From: Casuarius casuarius
Taxonomy: Eukaryota; Chordata; Aves; Casuariiformes; Casuariidae
Direction of reading: 5' to 3'
NCBI GenBank assembly: GCA_003342895.1
Contig: PTFA01000035.1
Location: 3,796,703 to 3,860,702, forward strand
DNA length: 64,000 nt
A program made the position numbers and the translations under genes. The notes under the pieces were generated by a model. The model saw nothing but the letters and a program-made list of their open reading frames with translations, did not search any database and was not told the origin of the DNA. Positions within the stretch are counted from its first letter, which is position 1, and the number at the start of each line of letters is the position of its first letter. Of the stretch, positions 1-13,700 are shown piece after piece.

Positions 1-1498
1 AAGTGTTTTTTAAAGATAAGGCTGTATTAGGATGGGACATTTGGAAGGAAAATAAGACTCCTTTTCTGCTGAGAATGCACAGTGGAATATGACTGATAGC
101 AGTGTTTTCCAATGCAGTTTTGCTAGCTGTGTGGACGGGGGCCAAGCCACTTCTGAACTGTTTCTGAAACCAGACAAATAGGCATTGTTTATCCTGGACC
201 AGCCAAACTATTTCAGAAAACAGCTCAGCGAGGGCAACGTTCATCTCTGGTCCTCAGCAGTTTCCAGAAAGGCTGCGGAGGGAGGACGTTCTCATCCACG
301 CTCTCTCGAACTGTGGTTCTTGCCGTCTTTTTTTTCCCTCTCCTCCGAATCTCCTGTTCTTCACCCGCTGGCGTAGCTGCAGTCATCAGCCGTCGCCGCG
401 GAAGTGCTCGTGGAGCCAAACGGGGCTGACGGATAAACTGCCTGCTTCGGGCATAGCGAGACTGGTGTCAAAATGCTCGTGCCCTCGCTCTCCCAGCGTC
501 CCTGCCCTCCCTGCCGCCAGCGAACGCTGCGGCGGAGGCTTTCTGGACGAGGCTCGAGTAGTGTGTCTTTGTCTTGTGTTAAAGACACTGTATTAATTTG
601 AACCAGATACGGTCTGTTTATTTTCAGTCTTAAAAAAGATTATTCGGCGCTTTCAAAGACTTCCCACCAACAAGTATGCTCTCTCTGTTGTGCTTAAAAA
701 AAAAGTCCTTTTCTGAAGCAGTTTTGGTTGTTTTTTTCCAATTCCTCTGTAGCTTTATATATGTGGCAGGTTATTAATATCATGCTCATGCTTTTTGACA
801 TCAGTTATCTCAAGTTACTTTTGGTTTTTACCTGCAAAAATAGTAAGGGCTGCTGTATCTGAGTTAAATAAGACCTTCAGAGGAGCAGCATCAGAAAGTG
901 CCTTAGTCTTACCAAGAAAACAGATGATTTGGCAAAAGGAAACATTTTTCTGTCCTTGTGTATCAACAAATTTTGGGTCACGTTGTCTTCCTGCCTAGCC
1001 CCACCCACCAAGTTATTACTGCAAAACGCAACCCCAACTGACAGTGAAGATCACTTGTTAAGTAATTGTTAAAAATACTCAGCAGAGAGGGTGTCGGTTT
1101 TTCCTGGACTGTGTAAGTTTTGTAAATTTACAAGAATGTTAAGTCATTAGATGCTAAATAACATGAGAATATGCACAGGCACAAGGGCTTTTCTCCTGGT
1201 TTTCCATTCGAGTGAGGCAGAATGTGAAGTTCAACACCCAGTCCAGAGAACAAGTGGTTAGTAAAATTAGCTTTCCATGTTTGCAAAGATGGAAGGAAAG
1301 CTGTGTCCTGGTTTTCATTACAAGGGACTGAGTGTGGTCGTATGCTCCAGGAGTTTTGCACAAGTTTCTGTAAGATAACCTTGGGGAAAAATGAACTTGG
1401 CAAGCACTGTACAGTGTGTAGGGAATCTCTGCATGATGTTACTTAGCTGTTTTCTCTTTGAGACATTAACCTCATTGTAAATTTTTTTTTTCTTTAAG
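1..1498. other. Upstream or intronic flank of SH3D19
   Basis: No coding exon was recognised. A CpG-rich block lies at about 280-560, with roughly 20 CpG dinucleotides in the 200 bases from 361; the surrounding sequence is AT-rich. The first recognisable coding exon starts at 1499 with a split codon, so at least one earlier coding exon of SH3D19 must exist, either outside the window or unrecognised here. Confidence 0.5.
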
Positions 1499-1539
1499 CC
1501 AAGGACCTTTGTCATCCATAAGAGCAGCAATCAAGAGAT
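1499..1539 (+). CDS. SH3D19: SH3D19 coding exon a (first recognisable)
   Basis: The 41-base exon follows a T-rich acceptor (TCTTTAAG) and ends at a consensus GTAAGT donor. Read from 1500 it gives QGPLSSIRAAIKR; its first base completes a codon from a missing upstream exon and its last base starts the next codon. The peptide runs on smoothly into SRTSSHSEQQRDRR in the next exon. Confidence 0.75.
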
Positions 1540-1690
1540 GTAAGTCTGGTTTTTTTCCTCTACTTCTTGAGAATCATAGTATTGTAAGATTGTTCCATCT
1601 TAATTTTTAGATGAACTGGTTAACTTTATATGTGAAAAGATAGTAGCTGACAGGTTTTTTGGGGACTGTAACTCTTTTTTGTTTGCTTTC

Positions 1691-1745
<55 letters not shown>

Positions 1746-4700
1746 ATGGGCTGTTCCTTCCTGCCAGTTACTAACATTTTCTTACTTGTGCACTAGTACT
1801 GAAGTGAACATCTCTGGCCCTGGGTTGCACACACTCAATTTTAGTTCACTTGGTAAAACAGAAGCTTGTTCCATTTCAGAAATCTCTAGCAACTGTTCAT
1901 TGGCTCTACTGGGGACAGAATTAGATTCATGCACTGGACTCATTTTGGAAAATAAAAAATTGTTTATAAATCTTGAATGAAAGACCACTCCCTTCTTCCT
2001 TGATTTTATTGTTTATCGCCTCTTTCTCTCTCCCTAATCATGATATTTCCAGGCAGAGAATTTCTTCATCTGCATCCTTCAAAGTATGCTCTTCCTTTAT
2101 TCCCCTTTCATTTTTATTTCATTTCTGTCCATGTTTTCAATTTCACACTAATAAAACAACTCTGAGGATTTTGCTGTGGGGAAAAAGACATTAGTGTATG
2201 TGCAGCTGATCTGTTTCTCCTGGACCTGGGGCTTATTAGCATGGATTGGGTTGGAGGTAGTCGAAGGGGATCATGAAAGCTTTATTCAGAGCAAGTCTGC
2301 ATGATGCTGTAGTTAAAATGCAGAGCTTTATCTGTGCTGTTGCTGCCATACATAGGAAACTGGAAAACAGCACCAGATCATAGAAGGCCTTTTATGGTGG
2401 AGTCAGGAGCTGATCCTAGGCTGCCTCCGCCCCAGTCTCTGGTCTAACTGGAAACTGTCTAAAAGATCATTAAACAATTGATACGTATGTTTTTGAAAAA
2501 ATAGTCACAAGTGATACCTTGTTTTGAGGCACAATCAAATAAAAAATGTATCTAGTCAAGAAGCCCTGGCTCATGGATGTTATACTAATATTATATGTAA
2601 TAATATTAGTATGTGAATAACTGAGAAAATACAAATACCATGTGAATTATTCAGATGATAAGCTGGAAAAAATCTCCCTGCATGTATTGAGACAGAGTAC
2701 ATGAGACCATAGTTTTATGTATACCAGTAACCATACCTATGGAGAGATCTAAACTGAAAGTGGATCCTGAAAAATTCCTAGCTCTCCTTGCCATTAATCT
2801 GAAGAAAGCATGGTATTTTCTGGAAAAATATATTTCCTTAATAGAGTTAAAAACCTATTTTTATTTCTTAATCACATCTTCTGTGGGATATTTAACTCTC
2901 ATTTTCAAGACATATGATAGGTGTCTACAGGGTTTCAACTTTCCAACCTGTGGACGATGCTTAAAACTATTTAGTACTGTTAGGTCTCTCCCTCTCTTGT
3001 GACCGAAGAGGAAGATGGACTGTTTTCATTTCTGGCACCCTGACTACAACTCTGGATAGAAAGGTGGTGTCATCTAGTTTCAATTGTGTGACAGCTCAGC
3101 AGAATTCCTCTTCCCCAGACAAAAAAAAAAAAAAAGGTATGTTATGAAGTAAGACTGAAGATGTCACATTAAAAGGTAACCGTTTCCCTCATTTCCTTCT
3201 TCTCTGTCCACGCCAGTGTAAGTGCTCTAATGGCTTGCATTAAGAGACGACTGTATCTATCGCATACTGACATGAGGCCTCCGCCCTGATGGCTGCTCCG
3301 AACAGTAATACAGTATGCACCATAGAGAAGAATTTCAGAAAATGCATAATGTGTATAAGAAACTAAGCTGTGCAGTATAAGATCTCACCAAGACATACTG
3401 TCTGGAGAAAAGTCAGCCCAAGATGTCTGAAGAAAACAAGCATGTGAGAATGGCATGTGCTTGTGAGTCATTTTCTAGTCTAAACTCTTCAAAATGTGCC
3501 CCTGAATTTTTAATGAAGGTCTCAGCAGAGAACACACCACTAAATCCAGCCCCCACTGAAATCGGTGGAACTATTTCCATTGACTTAAGAGACGGCATCA
3601 TGCACACTGATGCCAAAGGAAGGAAAAAAGAGGCAAGCCAAATGCTGCAGCGGCGAGCCAAGGGGGAATGGTGTTTGCGCTGTTTTCCACTGTCAGGTGG
3701 CATTGAGGAGCACGGCTGCAGAAGCAAATCTGCTGCCATAAAACGCTGGAAGAAACTGCAAGTTTGTTCCATTCTCATTCTATCCTAAGCAAATATGTGG
3801 CTGAGGGATGTGTAAGAGCTTGTCTTGGAGACCACAGTACATGCTCTGAGGCTGTGGCTTCCCATTTGGCAGTTTTGCAGCCGTTTTTGGCCAGGGGTTT
3901 TGTTTGTTTTTCGTTTTTGTTTTGTTTTGCTTGCGGGTTTCCCGGGTTCTTCTGGCTCCCGGTTTTTCCCCAGCCAGCTCAGCTGGGTGACCTCGTTCTC
4001 TGCCCGGCCGCACCGACCCTGGGGCTGGCACGGTGCAGGGAGGGCTGCAGAGGCAGCACCCACCGGGCAGCCCGAGGAGAGGCGAGGCAAGGAGGCAGCT
4101 GTCTTCATTAATCATTGCTGCCTAATTTGTGTGAGGTGGCAGGCTTGCTCTTAGGGTGGAGTTATGCGGACTTTATAATAATAACAACAGTGAGAGGCAG
4201 GAAATGGAGGCTGCTGTGGAGGGTGGCACGTTCCCTCCTCCGTGCTGCTGGTGGTCCCAACCCAAAGGGAGCAGGTTCAGGGAGATAAAATGGCCAAAAG
4301 CTAACCTCACCTCACAGGAAGTGGTTCATTTTATAAGTATTTAACACTCAACTAGCTGACTGTGGGGTCAGGCGAGTGCTAACGTTGGTTCAAGAGAGGG
4401 GACAGAAGTCAGTGGTTGGAAGGAGGATTGGGTGGCACAGTCCCTTTTAGCGACATCCGAGCGTTAATTAAATCAGCCTAGCTATAGTGTCAGGCAACCC
4501 TCCTAGGTGCCTGAGGTGCCTGGAAGCAGAACTAAGAGAAAAAGGAGCAAGACCTCCCCCTTGTGCCAAGAAATAGTTCAGGAGAAAAGCTTCAGCTCTG
4601 CTTTTTCCAGAGTTCTAGGAAAATTTCCAGTTTGTTTGAAACTCCGCTTCTACCACTTCTGCGTAAATTGCCCAGTTAGATCCTGGCTGATTTTTTTGTT

Positions 4701-7700
4701 TGTTTGTTTATTTTTGGTTTTGGCCTGAGGGGTACCATATCAATTTAGCTTTCCCTGAAGAAGGTATCTCTGCAGACATATGGCACATTCAGTACTGCAA
4801 AGACAGACCTCTTACCTGGACCCTTTCTATCAGCTCTTCTGGTGTATTACTTTGTGGGTAAGGAAAAGAGCAGAAATCATGTTTTATTCTTTCAATTTGC
4901 CTGCTCTAGAGGCTCTCTCTTAGGTACTATAATGAATAATCTTTATTCCAAAGCAGATAAACAGTGTGAAGAATAACTTCTCAGTCTAATATTCTGCACA
5001 TTTTATAGGACTGATGGTAGAAATATCCAGCCCAGTGTTGAAAAAAGCATTGAACGAAGCTGTATTTTTAAATATTAGCACATATCCTTGTTGCAAAAAG
5101 TAATATTATTACTTTAAAACTATTGATAATAGTTAATATAAATTAACTGAAATAGTTAATTGCAGGACCATGTTTATTTACAGCTGCTAGGAGAGAGAAT
5201 GATAAAATCATCAGGAAAATCTGAAGCATGATCTCCCACAAGGTTTGGGCTATTTGAGGTTAAGATTCCAATCTTTGGGAAGAGAAACTTGCTTTTAAAA
5301 CAGTGAGTCTACAGTGACAAAACTGTTTAGTATTTCATATGGATTTGCTAATGGGAATATAAAAATGATTATGCAGTGTTTATATTGTGGAAGCACTCAG
5401 TGCTCACAGCAGGATGGTAGCTCTGAGCAGGTCCCTGAACAGATTTCGTAGTTGCCTCTGTGTTGTCTAAAAGACTACAAATTCCAGCCCAAACTCTCTT
5501 CAAAAGACTCTAAAATGCACGTCAGACTTCTGTTGCCACCAGCTCTTTTATATCACAGTAACTTGCAAATTTGTGGTATACTAGCTACTATAAAATGTAC
5601 CTATACTAGCATATTGACCTCTTAGCTTAAAATGCCTCCTGCCCCATAGTCTATGTGTGTTTCAAATGTGAAGGAAAATATTAATTACCCTTGCAAAAAT
5701 ACTACCCAGAGGAGAAATAGGAGAAGAAAAACACTCCAGAACTTACATATATAGCACAAATGGAGTACCCTTTGCCACTATGCATCCAAAAACAATTGGA
5801 TAAAGCCCAGTAAGTAGTACTTGTAAGAAAGATAGGTTACCGATTTGTTCTTTATTTACAGTATTATCATTGATCCTTTCCTTAGGATGACAGATGAGGT
5901 ATTAAATATTACTGTACTAGAATAAACACATTTGGATGCTTCCTTGACACTAATGGAAGTAAGTATTTCTAGTGAAAATATTATGGGTTGATTTGACTTT
6001 TTTTTTTTTTCTTCCCCGCGACCAACATAGTTACTAGGAGAAAAAGCGTGAGTCTTATGGGTTGGGTTTTTCCTCTCCTATCCCTGCTTTAACTACTTTG
6101 CTTACCTTTCACTTAAATACCTCTAAATACATGCTGCTGGAAATCCCAGCGCTTCTCCTCGGAGAATTCCTTAGTGTGGAAGTTAAGGAGCCACCTGTCT
6201 TAGCTATCAAACTCAGGGCTAGAATCCATCTCCATTGACCTCCCTAACTGAGCAATTTTTTAAATCTTAAAGGTGTCATAATTTGAAATCTGGGAGTAAA
6301 ATTTGAAATCCAGGGGTAAAATTTTTTCCTGAGAAAATATAAAGGGAATGAAGAATAGACTTACAGTATTAAAAGTCCATGACAAGGCCAGAAGAATGCC
6401 TGGGCTTTTTCGTTTGTTTTTAAATCAGGTGTGTGCTGTATTTTTAAAATTCATGTCTTCTCTCATACACTTTCTAATTCAAATTCATTTCTTTGAAATG
6501 GTAAAGAAATGAAAGCTGTTCAAGCCAGGAGGCAGGGGTTATTTAGACAGTTCGTATTTTGTTTTCCCTAGCATTTGTTGAACTCCAAGGAGTATTTGAG
6601 AGCAGGAGATGGAATAGCTTTCACGTTTGCTCCTTCTGTGGAGATTTAAGAGCTTCCGAAACAAAAGGTGCACTAAAAGCATGAAGGGCCATACTTGAGG
6701 TTGCTAAGGTCGTAACAGAAATGCAAAAGCAAAAAGAAGGGAGGGGTCGATGGAGGGAAGGAGTGAAGAATTTAGTCAAGTTCCTTAAGAAATTAATGTT
6801 CGTATTAAATATTTATATGCATGCAAGTAGCTTAATTCTATAAATGTCTGTAAGATTTTTTCTTCAAGCAGTAGGTACCATGTCAAAATGTATATGATGG
6901 CTTAGGAGTTAACCCTTTTGAAGAGACAGATTTGATATTTGTATCTACTAGTAAAATGAGTTCTATAGAAATATTCTAAGTGATGTTAAGTTCCAGTGAT
7001 TTTACCTCACTGCTTGGGATTTGGAGTTCGATGGGTTACCCGAGAGCTGTACACCCCACTGTAGCTTTCTGCCCTGTCCAGGAGGGAGGAAGGTCTTCTA
7101 GACATTTTTTGTTTTCTGTTTATTTGTATTAATAACTTAAATAGAAGTACTTTCAAAGTCCCACAGGACAAAATAGCACAGAGAATTTATCTAGCAATGA
7201 AGACGAAATGAAAGAAGTTGACAGGTTTATCAGTTCAGTTGTACATCCCTCATTAATTGGTTTTCATTTCTAATGCCCTTATCATTGTAATTTGCATGTA
7301 CTCCAAGCAGCTGTACTGAATACATTTACCAAATGGACGCTTTCTTCCATCCTCTTGCAAAAGTAGGCTTGAAGAGGTTGGCTTTCATCCCCCTTCCCCT
7401 CTGCCCCAAGATGAGTGGGTAATATCAATGCTGTGTTAAGGTGCGTGGAAAAGAAAGTGAAGCTGAGGTGTTATTTAGGTAGGAGATTTTTTTTCTGTCA
7501 AATGACTTTTATGGAGCTGGGTTAGGAGTCATGCAGTTATGCCAGAAGCTCGGAGATGTTTCTGGCATACCTGCTGCCTCCTAGGTGGGTCAGCATGCCT
7601 GAGCACGCTTCTTGGAGAGGTGTGAGTACGAAATCGTGGCATCCCAGCATCATGGGATCTGGGTCAGATCCCTTTTTTTCTTTTCTTTTCTATTTTGGGA

Positions 7701-10700
7701 AAGGAAAAAGCTCAGACCCAAACAGAACGTGATTTTAGACTAAACAGAGCATTCAAAGAGGTGTGACTTCCCCTCCCCTCCTTCCTGCGGTGGCACTTCA
7801 TTGAACTCTACAGTGGACTTTTCCATATTCAGTTGAATTCTTCACTGTTAACTTATTGCAGGGGAGACTTCTAAACTGCCGTTGTTAAAATCAGCGTGAA
7901 TCTAGAAACAAAATCTGCTTCAATTTTTAATTTTTTAAGCCACTATATTGTGAATAGACATTACAGTTGTCTAAGACACTGGCATGCGCCCTCTCCTTGT
8001 GCGACTAACCCATTTGATCATGGTTTCTTTCACTCTGAAGCCTTGTTCTTCTTCTTTTTCACCTCCTCTTCCTCTTCTGTAACCCCTTCTTTTTTTCCTC
8101 TAGCACTCATGAATAGTGCACATCAAAAATGCCCCGTGGAAGAGGTATGTCTGACACAGCACTATGTGATTCTTAAATCGAGTATGCTTTGCTGATTTCC
8201 GCTCTGGTTCTGTGATGGCACAGGAACAGCACAGTTGTCAGCTTTCGCACAATAAGACTCTACCACTTCCTAAATTGCTTTTGCTATGCAAAAATTTCTC
8301 CCTCAGCTAATTTCCTTTTTTTCTCAATCAAAATGAAAAAGTAATGTGGCCATTGAAAAAAATTATTTGAATATAAATATGGCAAAAATAGAAGAAAGAA
8401 GAGGTCAGGATTTATTTACTTTATGTGACTTAAAACAAGTGGAAAGAAATGTTGGTGACTCTTAATCTGCAAGTGATTACGTTTTGGTAAATTTTATCTG
8501 ATGATATATGATGTGAGAGAAGAACATTCTATTTTTTTTTTTTTTTTTTTTTAAGGAGGGTGAAAGAGTTTTTAGAATTTTGTGCCTTAGTGCTTTTATT
8601 TCTTTAAAAAATGTCTTTTTTGTTACCTCCCCAAGAAAGGGATAAAAGAACATATCTCAGAAATGAGCTATCAAAAGCAAAGCCGGATGTGTTTAGCGCT
8701 TCTCTGTATTTCATTGATAGACTGTTGTAACTAATGAAAAAAAAACCCAAGTTCCAACTCTAGGCTCACCACAATGCGCAAGGCAGGAACACATCGCAAG
8801 GAAGAAGAAGAAAGGGGATGGGACCATCTCTTTTGGTGGTAACTCAGATGTATAGAATGACTTAAACTGATTAGGAAACTGCGCCCTCAACCTCTTAAAA
8901 ACATCCCCTCATATTTAATACAAATAATTTTTAGTTGAACGTGGCCATTCTTAAAATCTGGAATTCATGATCTGATGCTGTATGCTCTCAGTTTCATTCA
9001 TGGTGGTTTGGTAAGGGATGTGCTATTATCCTCATCTTACTGCTGTGATAGTATATTTTAACTTCTTAAAAATTTTGTTTATTTTATTTCAATAGCTTCT
9101 CGGACTTCTAGCCATAGTGAGCAGCAGAGGGATAGAAGGTATGATGCAGTTATTTATATTACAATTATATGTCATTGAAAAGCTTATTAGATTGTGTCAC
9201 AGTATTACTTTTTATGTATTACTTTCTCCTCCAGTTTGTTTTTTTCCATCTCACTTTCCTTTTTGTTTTAAAAATAAATTAGACTTCGAATAAAACAGAA
9301 ATATTGTGGTTCTTAAGCACAGGGTGGGTTAAGGGTTTGAGGAGTTTTCTGGTCATGTTTTCTGTGTGTCTTAAAAAATATTTTTAAAAAAATGCAGTCA
9401 ACCAACCATCTCCTTTTACTTTCCTGACGCCTATTTATGGGATCACTTGGCAATGTAAATAAACAGACACATTCAGGCCTCCTTCTAGTTTCTCAAAGGA
9501 TATTGAGAAAGGAGGTCACCAACCTGGATAGTTAGTGAACTGAGTGTCATAATTTTACGAGTAAATGAGCTGTATCCCTCTCACTTTTTTAAAACAGTTT
9601 TAAAAGTTATATTTCTGCACTGTTTTTTCTGTTAGCAGACGGAGGCTTCTGTAGCAGAGGCTTCATCTACTCGCAAAACTCACTTCTCAAAATGTATTTT
9701 GTGCCAGATTTGAGAGATTGGTGGTGGTCTGCTCCCCATGAAGTCTTGGGGTAGACAAGCAGTTTTAACTACCCTGTTGTCTTCACTCTGCAGCAGGCTA
9801 AGGGCAAGCACACGATCAGTTCTCATTATCCCATGAAGACTAAGGCTTGTTCCATCTGATTTAGTTACGCTTGTATTTAAGCATGTAAATTATTTCACTG
9901 AAGCCAATAAACCTACTTTTTGGCTTTGGCGTTTAATTAGGTGCTTTGAATGGAAGCCTAAGTGCTTGATAAAAAGGTCAGGTAAGTTACTTTGAAATCA
10001 TGAAAGATATCTTTGGTTAAGTCACAAAGGTGTGAGGTGTTCTGGTTTCCCATCCTGAGAAAACCATGCTCTTTTAAAATGACTATTTTAAAATGGGTTT
10101 GTTAATTATTCCCCTTGCCTTAATTTCCAGGCGTCCTGAAATTACAATAGTTGCTGCTGAACCCCTCCGGCAATCCTCCTGGTTTCCGGGTGCGAGCCCT
10201 GTCACTCCCCAGGGATTAGGATTCCCTTCTGCTTCGTCTCATGCTCAGTGGAGAACAAATGAGCTTATTCCAGCTGAGGTGAGCACATATTTACATGAGG
10301 TGTATGTTTGATTTTTAAAGGTAAAAGCTCATTAAGTTAGAGAGAAACAATGTTATCTGTGACAGGGCTCTTTTCTTCTGCACGTGTTAATTTAGTATTT
10401 TTAAATTATAAGGTTTTTTTAAGTTCACCTTTGAACATATATAAATTTTTATCTTTTGGTTTTGTAGCTTCCACCATCTTATGAGCAGGTGATAAAAGAA
10501 ATCAATCAAGTGCAAGTCAATACAACAAATAACAATAATGCTGCTGCTCCTAGACATACCACTACTTCTGCAACACAAACTGACTTTCCAGAGGAACTTA
10601 TCAGTCGTTTTCCAGGAAGTAATGTAAAAAACAGTCTGCCTGCATGCTGGGAATCTGCAAGCTATCCAGGTGAGCTGTTTTGGTTTTCCATTGACAAAAG

Positions 10701-13700
10701 CCTTACTCTGTCTCATGAAGATGATGCTCTTCATTATTGATGTTTACAGCAATTAACATGAAAAACAGTAAAATTTCTGGGAGTGATTACTTCTGTACAT
10801 TCCAGTAGAGCTCCTCTCTTCTGAAGAACAGCCATATAGGTTAGACTTTAATTAAACTTGTTCTGTAATGAAGATGTAATATATGTGTCTTTATGACTTT
10901 ACAATAAAAATCCTTAAAGTTTTGCTCAATTCAGTCCGTTTAGCCATAATGGCAATTGCTTTGGACCCAGAGGAGCTCAGACCTCCAGTCGGAATAACAG
11001 CAGTGTTACACACACTGCAAAGTGTACAAACTCAACTGGGAAAGTTGCTGTACTGTTCTTTGGTCGAGATGTTGCTCACATAGCACCCTTGTGCTGTGAG
11101 CTAACAAGTAGTTTTGAACTCATAACCTGTAGATTTCATGCATTTCACCAACCACCAGCTTCTTCCTGTAATTGATATTTTTAATGTATATTTTTAGAAA
11201 GAGAATTGCAAAATTTCACAAGCAGCAATATGTTCTGAATGAAAATCATCAGGTTTCCCATTGTAATGGGTGACAAAAATAGCATATTGTGCTGGAATAG
11301 ATAACAGAAACCTTTTCTTTTCTTTTAGCAGGGCAGAGTCCTCTCAAACCTCCTAGGCCTTCTGCATCTCTCCTGAATAGGTCTCCTTCAGAAAATGAGA
11401 CTGCCTTAATAGTCTTTGAAATTTCTGAAGGTCAGAGGTGCCAAGAAAATCCCAATGCTGTGATATGTCCTGTGCCAAAGCCAAGATCAAAAAGCAATCT
11501 TAGACCTGTGATCAAAAATACTGAAAGTAGAATACCAGACAATGGGGAAGAAGTGAATCAGGCTACCACAAGAAGGCATCAACCTCCACCTCAGCAGTCA
11601 TCTCTCTTAGATGATAGCTTACTGGACAATCACTTGGCAATGGACAGCATGAGTACAGAAAAGAGCCAAAATAGTATTGTTTCAAGGATCAAAGCTTTTG
11701 AATCCCAAGCAACTAATGATACCTCAGGATCATCAAAAAAACCAGAAATTGCTCCACGATCATTCACCTCAAGATCTGTAACTGCAAAGAAGCCAGTAGT
11801 TGCTCCGAAGCCAGGTGTAAGCAGAGTTTCAGGAGACTGGGATTCATGGACAGAAAGCAAGTCAACACCTTCTTCCAAGGAATTACAGCCTCAATCTGAA
11901 GTAGTTGGGAGCAGTGTTGTAACCAAACCTGAACTGCCAAAAAAACCAAAACCTGGCCTTGTAAAAAGTGTTAGTAGCGATTTTGTTGGTGCAAGGAGTG
12001 GGTCAGTTGCAGAGAACAGTGATGGACAAAAGAAATTTCCTGTTCCTGCTCCGAGGCCACTTGTTCCCAAAAAGTCACGTTATGTAGAAAATCCTGCCCT
12101 TCCTTTGGCCTCAGTAAAACCGATTACTGCTGCCCCCCGTCTTTCTGTATCTGCCCAAGAAAAAGCTTTCAAGTCTCTGGGGGAGTCGCTCGCAACCAGC
12201 TCCTCAGCACCTGCTTTGCAAAGTAAACTAGACGTGGAAGGAGATCTGATCAGTTTTGATGATGATGTTTTGCCCCTAAGTCCAGTTTGTGTAGTTAAAG
12301 ATAGCAGCAGTTCTGAAGCAGCAGCAGGTAAGAATAAACTTCTTAAAACTGTCACTGTGGTTAGTTTGCAGGTATAAGATGCTGTGTGAATTAGGTCTAT
12401 TCTGCCTGTCCTAACATGGTTTATTTGTGTATATGAAATTCTTTGTTTGCCATTATGTCAAAATCTCTATGAAATTCCAAGTAATTTGAGGCTCAGAAGG
12501 CTTCTAGGCTGTATAAATCTCAGAACTTGCCTGCTGGTTTCATTACATGATTGCTAAAATAGTGATAAAGTTGTATGCCAGATGCCTCCTCCAGAAAGTA
12601 TCACAACTCACTCTCGGGAACTTGGGCCATCTTGTCTTTCGCTGTCTAATCCAAATAATTTATTTGAGGGCCCATGTTCTATATTGGAGACCTCCTGAGT
12701 GTAGCGTATGTGTAGGTATTTGTTGCATTAGGCCATCCAGAGGAGCAGCAATGATTATCACGTTTAGGGAAAATTGCTGTCAAACATACTGGAATATTCT
12801 GTCCTTTTCACAAGTGTCTGTTTATTTTCTCTTCCCTATCCTTGTGCGTTGTCTTGTCATGGGGAGTGTGTTTTGTTATACAACTTCAAATTTTTCTGTT
12901 AAGTGAGAATAATTATTTCATATGGATGGATTAATTCCTACAACTACATCCCTTTCATAAACCTTAGTTGATTCCAATAAGCACCTGAGGCCATTTTTTA
13001 GAGGTGTTTTAGGTAGTTTAAGACACAGATGGGTGTCAGGCTGTCACTGAATTTTACATCAATGGATTTTTCCTTGCTAGTATTCAAGCATGTGCTGATG
13101 TAGCCTATTCAGCTCCATTGCAATCCAGAGAGAGTTCTGCTTTAAAACAAATGGTAGGTTGTATGAGATGCATGTTTAAAAGAAGAACTGTGATTTTTTA
13201 AATCTGTTTTTGCCTCATTTATCATGAAACATTTCAGCTCTCTGAAAAGGGATACATAAATACTATGTAGTTGTCAAGGTAAATCTTTATTAGTGGCTGT
13301 TAGGAATTGTGATTTTGTTATGGTTCGTGGATTATGTCATTAGATGAAGTTCTGATTTGTTATCACTTTTATTCTATATTGGCGTAAAAACCTTAAGGCA
13401 GATGTAGAAAGTTCCTTACGGTTCTGTACTGTTGAGAGCGGTATGCATGGACATACGGATCTCAGGGCACTTGTGAAAGCCATGAAATAGGGCTGAAATG
13501 AGCATGCTTGTAGCAGCAGAAGGTCCTGCAGGAGAGGTGACCAGCTCAGCGTGGGTATGAGTCCATTTCTCCTTGGACCGATGGGTTCCAGGAGCCCTGC
13601 AGGAGCTGTGCCAAGCCCAGAAGGAGGGAGGAGTACTGAATGATGAGAGGTGTTTCCTATTTATCTCAAGGAAGCATATGACTGACAATATCTAGCTGGG

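Larger units (their letters stand above)
1540..9095 (+). other. SH3D19 intron, 7.6 kb
   Basis: Contents seen: a 48-base T tract (1694-1741), a 13-bp hairpin (2582-2612), a short stretch near 3545-3580 resembling a dispersed amniote repeat, a direct 20-mer repeat (6281-6320) and an exon-like 41-base segment with good splice sites (8104-8144). No other coding exon was recognised; the open frames at 2739-3002 and 3413-3788 lack any recognisable domain. Confidence 0.6.

Noticed and set aside
1562..1590. Possible CR1 end (GAATCATAGTATT) in - orientation
   Set aside because: The neighbouring sequence does not continue with CR1 consensus, and 13 bases are insufficient.
3413..3788. Overlapping 121-codon open frames on both strands
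   Set aside because: Neither shows a recognisable domain or splice context; they sit in an intron and overlap a probable repeat fragment.
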